A stretch of 40,984 nucleotides of DNA, taken from contig JAQBNU010000102.1 of the NCBI GenBank assembly GCA_028288365.1, positions 1-40,984 on the forward strand. Direction: 5' to 3'. Below, piece by piece: positions 35,796 through 40,984 of this stretch; the first letter of the stretch is position 1, and each line of letters begins with the position of its first letter. The position numbers and the translations under genes were made by a program. The notes beneath the pieces were generated by a model, which made no database searches, was not told the DNA's origin, and worked only from the letters and a program-made list of their open reading frames with translations. The stretch comes from Chitinophagaceae bacterium. Its GTDB lineage: Bacteria > Bacteroidota > Bacteroidia > Cytophagales > Cytophagaceae.

Positions 35796-36356
35796 GTGAT
35801 TCAGATCGGAAAATCAATCGTAAGCGATGATATCGCAGAAAAGTTCTTTGCCTGTGATCTTTCCAAGTGCAAAGGCGCTTGTTGCATCGAAGGAGATGCC
35901 GGCGCTCCTTTGTCGCAGGAAGAAGCAGTTATTCTGGAAGAAATATATCCTTTGGTCAAACCTTTCCTTTCCAAAAAAGGAATTACTGAAATTGAAAAAC
36001 AGGGAACTTCTCTGGAAGACGAAGACGGTGATGTCACTACACCTACCATCAAAGGCAAAGAATGTGTTTACGCCATTTACGACAACGAAGTATTGAAATG
36101 CGGCATAGAAAAAGCCTGGAAAGAAGGCGCCGTGTCTTTTCAAAAACCCATATCCTGTCACCTGTATCCTATACGCATCACGCAGTACGATGAGTTTGAA
36201 GCATTGAACTACGAGCGTTGGCACATCTGCAATCCAGCCTGTAAGCATGGTGAAAAACATCAAGTACCTTTGTACAAATTTTTAGAAGGTGCGTTGACAC
36301 GTAAGTACGGGAATGAATGGTATAAGCAGTTGGTGTTTGAGATAGAAAAGAAATAA
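35796..36356 (+). CDS. DUF3109 cysteine-rich protein (YkgJ-like), GTG start
   Basis: The 186-residue protein has the cysteine pattern of DUF3109/YkgJ-type metal-binding proteins: [11 protein letters not shown] near 20-30, then [19 protein letters not shown] and ICNPAC. These residues could hold a zinc or iron-sulfur centre; the function is unknown. The start is GTG at 35796 ([12 protein letters not shown]). It is divergent from pcrA by 98 bp. The gap after it (36357-36604) contains copy C of the dispersed element and nothing else clear. Confidence 0.82.
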   Translation: MIQIGKSIVSDDIAEKFFACDLSKCKGACCIEGDAGAPLSQEEAVILEEIYPLVKPFLSKKGITEIEKQGTSLEDEDGDVTTPTIKGKECVYAIYDNEVLKCGIEKAWKEGAVSFQKPISCHLYPIRITQYDEFEALNYERWHICNPACKHGEKHQVPLYKFLEGALTRKYGNEWYKQLVFEIEKK

Positions 36357-36451
36357 ATAGAGTTTAATTCTGATAATAATTAATGAAGGTGGAATTTATT
36401 GAATTGTTATAGGGAAAAGAATTAGATAGAGAAGTTTACAAATGAAGCGCT

Positions 36452-36563
36452 GGGCGTGCCCCTTCGGGTCGGGCTATCCGCTACAAGTCCTCGCTCGGAT
36501 CAAATGAATAGGTAATTTATACTTTGAGGCTCGCTGTGGGCTTTTCGCTTCTATCCCTCACGC
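36452..36563 (+). repeat. Dispersed structured element, copy C (upstream of helicase)
   Basis: This 112-bp copy starts GGGCGTGCCCC and ends CCCTCACGC; the terminal GCGTG and CACGC are complementary. It matches copy A along both outer blocks and differs in a short middle AT stretch. It ends 41 bp upstream of the helicase ATG and points toward it, as copies A and B do for dprA and alaS. Confidence 0.75.
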
Positions 36564-36604
36564 AAACGTTTTTCTTACTATCAATCTTATTATATTAAAA
36601 TACA

Positions 36605-38512
36605 ATGGCTTGGCTTGGGAGTACAGTAGAAGAACATTTTAACACATTAAAAAATCTCATTCGTAAAGAACGAGAAACCGATCTTGCCTTGCAACAACAA
36701 CGCATCGCCGGTGAAGACATCAAATCCCGCGTGGCTTCTGGCATTACGTGGTATCCCTTAATTGTCAAAGAAGATTATTACGATCAACGCGAATACGTGG
36801 TCATAGAATTTGAACGCACCAAAGAAACGGATCAACCCAATTCATTTTCTTACGGCGCGCATGTGGAAATTTTTTCTCAGCACTCTTCTTTTCAAAAAGG
36901 AAACGAAATCAAAGGGGTAGTAGGTACCGTTTCTTTCAAACACATTCAGGTACATACTAAGTGCAATGAACTTCCCGATTGGTTTGATAGTGGTAAACTA
37001 GGCATCAATCTGTTGCTCGATGATTATTCTTATAAAGTCATGGACGAAGCGATTGATCAGGTGTTGAACGCAAAAGGCAATCGTCTGGCAGAATTAAGAG
37101 ATGTGATATTGGGTAACAAAGCAGCTACTGTTTCTAAAACTCCTATCACGATTTCCACTGAAGAATTGAATGAAGATCAATACAAAAGTGCAGTAAATGC
37201 ACTGCAAGCCAATGAATACAGCGTCATACAAGGACCTCCGGGTACGGGTAAGACAACGACGATTGTAGCCATGGTCAATGCGTTATGTCAACAGGAAGAG
37301 AAACAACAAGTGCTTGTCGTTGCACCAAGTAACCAGGCAGTAGATTACCTCGCGGTGAAACTTCACTTGCAAGGCTTGAATGTTGTACGATTGGGACAAC
37401 CTCATCGCTTGTCGGCGGAAGTAAGGCCATTGTCTTTGCTGGAACAATTATATAATCATGTCGATTATAAATTGGTAAAGGAATTGAAGGCCAGAGGAAA
37501 TACCATGAAGAACATGGCCTTTAAATACAAACGTTCTTTTGGGCGAGAAGAAAGAGAACAACAAAAGTTATTGAAAAAAGAAGCGGCTTCTTTGTACAAA
37601 GCCAGTGATGCGCAGGAAAGACAAATCTCCGATATCATACTCGATAAAGCGGATGTGATTTGTTGTACACTGGTTGGCGCGAACTTGCCGGTGTTGAAGA
37701 ATAGATTTTTTAAAACGGCCATCATCGATGAAGCAGCGCAGGCTCTAGAAGCTGCTACCTGGATTCCCATTGCACGTTCGCAGAAAGTTGTTTTGTGTGG
37801 CGATCACTTTCAACTTCCTCCTACCGTAAAGCTGGAAGAAAACAATGGAGGAAAAGAATTAGCGGTCACGTTGATGGAACGAATCATCGGAGATCATGTA
37901 GCGGAAAATTTATTGACCACACAATACCGCATGCACGATGTCATCAAAGAATTTTCTAACCAGCAATTTTATAATGGCAAATTAATTACTGCTCCCAATA
38001 TTCAAAAATTAAGAAACGACGACGAACCGTTGGTCTTTATAGATACCGCCGGTTGTGGCTTTGAAGAAGAACTGGATGAATTAACGGTATCTACTTTTAA
38101 CGCCGGAGAAATTGACATCCTACAAAAGTGGTTGGCTCATGCAATAGACAATCATCAAATTGATCAATACCATACAATTGGTATCATCTCTCCGTACAGC
38201 GCACAGGTAAAGCGTTTGAAAGAACGATTGGAAACCATCGGTGTCATGGATTTGAAAGTAAGTACGATTGATTCTTTTCAGGGACAGGAAGCAGATGTGA
38301 TCATTATCTCCTTGGTACGTTCCAATCAAAAAGGAGAAATCGGTTTCTTAAGCGATACGCGAAGAATGAATGTGGCCATGACCAGAGCCAAACAAAAACT
38401 GATCATGATAGGAGACAGCTCCACCATTTCTCATTCTAAATTCTACACTCAGTTTCTGGAATACATAGATAGCATTGGTGCTTATCATTCAGCTTGGGAG
38501 TGGATGAATTAA
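36605..38512 (+). CDS. Upf1-like superfamily 1B helicase
   Basis: The 635-residue protein resembles IGHMBP2/Upf1-type helicases. It has an N-terminal beta-barrel region (about 45-130), Walker A GPPGTGKTTT near residue 212, motif II DEAAQALEAA, GDHFQLPPTV, TTQYRMHDV, and motifs V/VI STIDSFQGQEADVIIISLVR and RRMNVAMTRAKQKL. It should unwind DNA or RNA 5' to 3' with ATP; the substrate cannot be told. It is preceded by copy C of the dispersed element and followed by hairpins and a terminator. Confidence 0.9.
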   Translation: MAWLGSTVEEHFNTLKNLIRKERETDLALQQQRIAGEDIKSRVASGITWYPLIVKEDYYDQREYVVIEFERTKETDQPNSFSYGAHVEIFSQHSSFQKGNEIKGVVGTVSFKHIQVHTKCNELPDWFDSGKLGINLLLDDYSYKVMDEAIDQVLNAKGNRLAELRDVILGNKAATVSKTPITISTEELNEDQYKSAVNALQANEYSVIQGPPGTGKTTTIVAMVNALCQQEEKQQVLVVAPSNQAVDYLAVKLHLQGLNVVRLGQPHRLSAEVRPLSLLEQLYNHVDYKLVKELKARGNTMKNMAFKYKRSFGREEREQQKLLKKEAASLYKASDAQERQISDIILDKADVICCTLVGANLPVLKNRFFKTAIIDEAAQALEAATWIPIARSQKVVLCGDHFQLPPTVKLEENNGGKELAVTLMERIIGDHVAENLLTTQYRMHDVIKEFSNQQFYNGKLITAPNIQKLRNDDEPLVFIDTAGCGFEEELDELTVSTFNAGEIDILQKWLAHAIDNHQIDQYHTIGIISPYSAQVKRLKERLETIGVMDLKVSTIDSFQGQEADVIIISLVRSNQKGEIGFLSDTRRMNVAMTRAKQKLIMIGDSSTISHSKFYTQFLEYIDSIGAYHSAWEWMN

Positions 38513-38562
38513 AAAGAGTGATCAGTAAAAAAGAATTGAAAAATCTCTCTCTTGTATACTTG

Positions 38563-38599
38563 CGGTCTTACCCCTTCAGGGGATTTAGGGGCAAGACCG
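38563..38599. repeat. 13-bp-arm hairpin after the helicase gene
   Basis: Arms 38563-38575 and 38587-38599 (CGGTCTTACCCCT / AGGGGCAAGACCG) pair with one mismatch. An alternative inner stem CCCC-TTCA-GGGG also exists. It lies 50 bp after the helicase stop and lacks a T-tract, so it may be a repetitive element rather than a terminator. Confidence 0.5.
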
Positions 38600-38627
38600 A
38601 TTGCTAAAAACAAAACTGTACTCAAAT

Positions 38628-38657
38628 AAAAAGGACTTCATGAATGAAGTCCTTTTT
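38628..38657. terminator. Bidirectional rho-independent terminator between convergent genes
   Basis: The 13-bp perfect arms 38628-38640 and 38645-38657 (AAAAAGGACTTCA / TGAAGTCCTTTTT) have a TGAA loop. T-runs on both strands serve the helicase (plus) and the surface protein gene (minus). It abuts copy 2 of the 31-bp repeat. Confidence 0.9.
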
Positions 38658-38664
38658 TATTTAT

Positions 38665-38695
38665 CTGATCACTGACAACTGTCCACTGATCACTA
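38665..38695 (-). repeat. 31-bp dispersed repeat, copy 2
   Basis: The 31 bases are the exact reverse complement of 23731-23761. The repeat's first three bases (minus strand TAG) are also the stop codon of the surface-protein gene. As with copy 1, it sits between convergent genes and 7 bp from a rho-independent terminator. Confidence 0.85.
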
Positions 38696-39697
38696 TCTAA
38701 TAACCGTTACCGACCCTACATACTTTTGCTGTCCCGCATACTCTTCACGACCTTCGTAGTAGATGATGACAGGGTACACACCGGTTGGCATTTGTTCTCC
38801 AAGGTAGTTTCCATCCCATCCCGCATTTTTATCTGTCGTTTCAAAGATGGCTTCACCCCAACGGTTGAAGACAAGCATTTTGTAGTTGTAGAAGTACTTG
38901 CCAAATACAGTAAAGATCTGATCACTGTTTTGAATACCCGGTGTGAAGGCATTTGGTATATATATTCTCGGTGCACAAATGTTTTTTACAAAGATACTGT
39001 CTTTGATGCTACAATTGAATTTGTTCGTCAGTTGTACCGCATAATACCTGTCGTCTGGAGGACTCACGGTTACCGTCTCATTGGTATCCAAAGGATTTCC
39101 TGTTTCCCATAAGTAATGATCCTGTGTGCCTGCATCGAGTATCAGGAACTTGTTGACGTCTTGACAGTATTTCGCTTTGTCTGCAAGCGTTGATACCGGA
39201 TAAGGAGCAACATAGACGATATCGTTTTGAGTATTCCCGCAACGGTCAATGTTTACGCCTGCTGTATAAGTACCTGTTGTTGTTGCAAAGTAAAGACTAT
39301 CTGTGTCTGATAGAGTCGTTCCATTTTTCAACCAGGTGAAAGTTAATTTTTGGTACTGCTCTATGTTCGCAATATTGATTGGTCTGGCACTTAATCTTAC
39401 CGTGTCTCCAAAACATACCGTATCATTTTTCTGAGGAATGATTGGTTGAGGAATACCCAATACGTAGATACTGTCTCTGGTAGGGCAGAGCGTTGTATTG
39501 TCTGTTACCGTTACATAATATGTACTGGTATCGTTTGGTACAGTAGTGATAGTGACTGTATTACTATTCCCTCCAATCGAAGCTCCGTTAAATGTCCAGC
39601 TATAGCTTACATTCGCGATGTTACTATTTTCCTGAAGCGTAGTGCTGGCATTGTTACAAGCCGTTACATCTGCTGATGTCAGTTGCGGAGGCGTGTT
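38693..39697 (-). pseudogene. C-terminal part of a type IX-exported surface protein, cut off by an in-frame TAG
   Basis: This stretch is open in the same frame as the upstream coding region and is separated from it only by TAG at 39700-39698. It codes Ig-like beta repeats and, in the last about 90 codons, a gliding motility-associated C-terminal domain (PNAFTPG, FNRWGEAIFETTDK, GWDGNYLGEQMPTGVY, ending VGSVTVIR), the sorting signal for the type IX secretion system. Without it the upstream product could not be sorted to the surface. The TTG at 39460 could start a short ORF, but the sequence shows no signal peptide there. Confidence 0.7.
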
Positions 39698-40984
39698 CTA
39701 TACAGCAGATGCCTGAGCATTACAAGAAGCATAATTGTACGTAATCTTATACGTTCCTGGTAATGGAGGATTCGTGAATACTTTATTTTGTCCTTGTAGG
39801 ATGGTGTCGTTTCTAAACCATTGGTAGGTACCACCCACTACAGGCATTGGTGTTGGATTAGATTGAATGGTCATGTTTTCATCAAAACACAATGGATTAG
39901 GTGTGATGGTGAATGTAGGCATTGCAAATACGTTGGCCTGCATGGTATCGCTCACGTTACAACCTTTGGCATCCGTAGCCGTCAACACATAATCTGTATT
40001 GCTTGGTACCGTCGCAGTAGTATTTGGAACGGATGCAATGACTGCACCACCACTGATGGCCCATGTATAAGTTACAGCCGATTGAATGGTGTCTGCATTA
40101 AGAGAAATAACTCCGTTTGTACAAATGTACTGGTCTATGCCCGCATCAGCGATAGGCAAGGGCTCGATGACAATATCGATGGAAGCATTTTCCGGATTGC
40201 AACTTCCATTGCCACTTGAAGTGAGCGTAAGCACGGCTCTGCCCGCAGCGATTTCAGCAGGAGAAGGATAGTAGGTGGCACTCAGTAATGTAGGACTCGG
40301 AGAGAAGCTGCCGCCTGCTGAAGAAGAACTCCATATTCCTCCTGTTGCATTGGTAATCGTTCCGCCAAGTGCTGCACCGGTCAATGTATCACAGAGTATA
40401 GCCGGATTGGCAACGACAACCGGACTTGGAGCGATGGTCACTATAAAATTACTGAAGACTGGACTACATTGCGCGTTGCCTGTTGTACTCAATACGAGTG
40501 TAACGGTACCAGCCGTTCTGTCACCAGGAGAAGGTGTGTAAGTATTATTGAGTTGTGTGATCGAATTAGAGAAACTACCAGATCCTGTAGTGGACCACTT
40601 ACCGCCTGTCGCATTGTAGACAGAACCGAGCAGCGCGATAGAGGCAACGTTCGCACACGTATTGACAGGAGAACCGGCGACAGAAATTGGTACAGGTTGG
40701 AAGGTGACCAGTAACGTATCGTATACTGGTTTACATTTGCCCTGATTGGCCGATGCGGCAAAGATGTTGATGTTGTGTGCCGTAGTATCAGATGAGCTCA
40801 CCGTATAAGAAGTGGCCAGGTTAGGATTTGGACTGAAACTTCCTCCACCGGATGTACTCCATAACGTAGATGCCGCAACGGTTGCAGATGCATTCAGACT
40901 AATCGACGTGGCATTGGAACAAACGATCCGGTCAGGACCGAGACTTAGCGTGGGCTTCGGCGTAATGGTGACAGCCAAAGAACT
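39698..40984 (-). CDS. Repeat-rich surface protein, 5' end outside window, ends at premature TAG
   Basis: The frame is open from the window edge to TAG at 39700-39698, so the N-terminus is missing. It has about three tandem units of roughly 85 residues (recurring pattern Cys, then GGxWS, GSFS, Y-PS, L-T-STGN, C-P), for example NATGGKWSTTGSGSFSNS and NATGGIWSSSSAGGSFSPS. A PKD/Ig-like unit (GIDQYICTNG, then YTWAISGG) follows. Such arrays are typical of adhesin-like proteins in gliding Bacteroidota. The likely parent is one long type IX cargo protein with its C-terminal domain at 38693-38970. Low Cys/Trp spacing conservation otherwise. Confidence 0.85.
   Translation of the reverse strand, partial: SSLAVTITPKPTLSLGPDRIVCSNATSISLNASATVAASTLWSTSGGGSFSPNPNLATSYTVSSSDTTAHNINIFAASANQGKCKPVYDTLLVTFQPVPISVAGSPVNTCANVASIALLGSVYNATGGKWSTTGSGSFSNSITQLNNTYTPSPGDRTAGTVTLVLSTTGNAQCSPVFSNFIVTIAPSPVVVANPAILCDTLTGAALGGTITNATGGIWSSSSAGGSFSPSPTLLSATYYPSPAEIAAGRAVLTLTSSGNGSCNPENASIDIVIEPLPIADAGIDQYICTNGVISLNADTIQSAVTYTWAISGGAVIASVPNTTATVPSNTDYVLTATDAKGCNVSDTMQANVFAMPTFTITPNPLCFDENMTIQSNPTPMPVVGGTYQWFRNDTILQGQNKVFTNPPLPGTYKITYNYASCNAQASAV

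Noticed and set aside
39458..39460. TTG at 39460 as a true start of a separate surface protein
   Set aside because: There is no signal peptide, and the open frame and repeat domains continue upstream to the TAG at 39698.
39698..39700. TAG as a recoded pyrrolysine or readthrough codon
   Set aside because: No tRNA or recoding signal is seen, and other genes in the window use TAG as a normal stop (for example dnaN).

Overview
The window looks like chromosomal DNA from a gliding Bacteroidota, most likely of the order Cytophagales. The evidence is the gliding genes gldA, gldF and gldG, a cell-surface protein ending in a gliding-associated (type IX secretion) C-terminal domain, a TonB-dependent receptor, a FecI/FecR-type sigma/anti-sigma pair, several lineage-typical conserved families (DUF4290, DUF4412, DUF3109), and a promoter box of the Bacteroidota TAnnTTTG type. 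Coding density is high. I saw no tRNA, rRNA, CRISPR array, insertion sequence or prophage.

Layout. 1-5.5 kb: a TonB-dependent receptor cut by the window edge; it is divergent from a DUF4412 secreted protein and a 7TM sensor histidine kinase, and a perfect 15-bp-arm palindrome lies between them. A cold-shock protein and an SMR exporter follow. 5.6-11.7 kb, all on the minus strand: a large M1 metallopeptidase that appears to carry its own outer-membrane barrel, a J-domain/TPR membrane protein, dprA, and a MerR-family regulator. 12-18 kb, plus strand: alaS, gatB, a thioredoxin-like lipoprotein and a small membrane protein. 18-23.7 kb: gldA-gldF-gldG, a DUF4340-type partner and dnaN, tightly packed. 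23.9-28.5 kb, minus strand: rluF, then a three-lipoprotein operon (imelysin, di-heme cytochrome, imelysin-like) behind a Fur-box-like palindrome. 28.7-31 kb, plus strand: ECF sigma factor, unusual FecR-type anti-sigma factor, pseudo-receiver protein. 31-35.7 kb, minus strand: a small conserved protein, murA, a DUF4290 protein and a PcrA/UvrD helicase. 35.8-38.5 kb, plus strand: a DUF3109 protein and an Upf1-like helicase. 38.7-41 kb, minus strand: a repeat-rich surface protein with a gliding-associated C-terminus, interrupted by one in-frame TAG.

How the genes work together. Gliding and surface export are represented by the GldAFG transporter and by one candidate type IX cargo. Iron handling is suggested by the imelysin/di-heme operon and its divergent sigma/anti-sigma pair. 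The rest is mostly housekeeping: translation (alaS, gatB, rluF), replication and repair (dnaN, pcrA, dprA), and cell wall (murA, with Asp in place of the fosfomycin-target Cys).

The most interesting unexplained signals are non-coding. A structured element of about 115 bp occurs three times, each time upstream of a gene and in the same orientation as that gene. A 31-bp sequence occurs twice, identical and inverted, each time between convergent genes beside a terminator. Three protein-level oddities deserve a look: the peptidase-barrel fusion, the non-standard FecR C-terminal domain, and the premature TAG.
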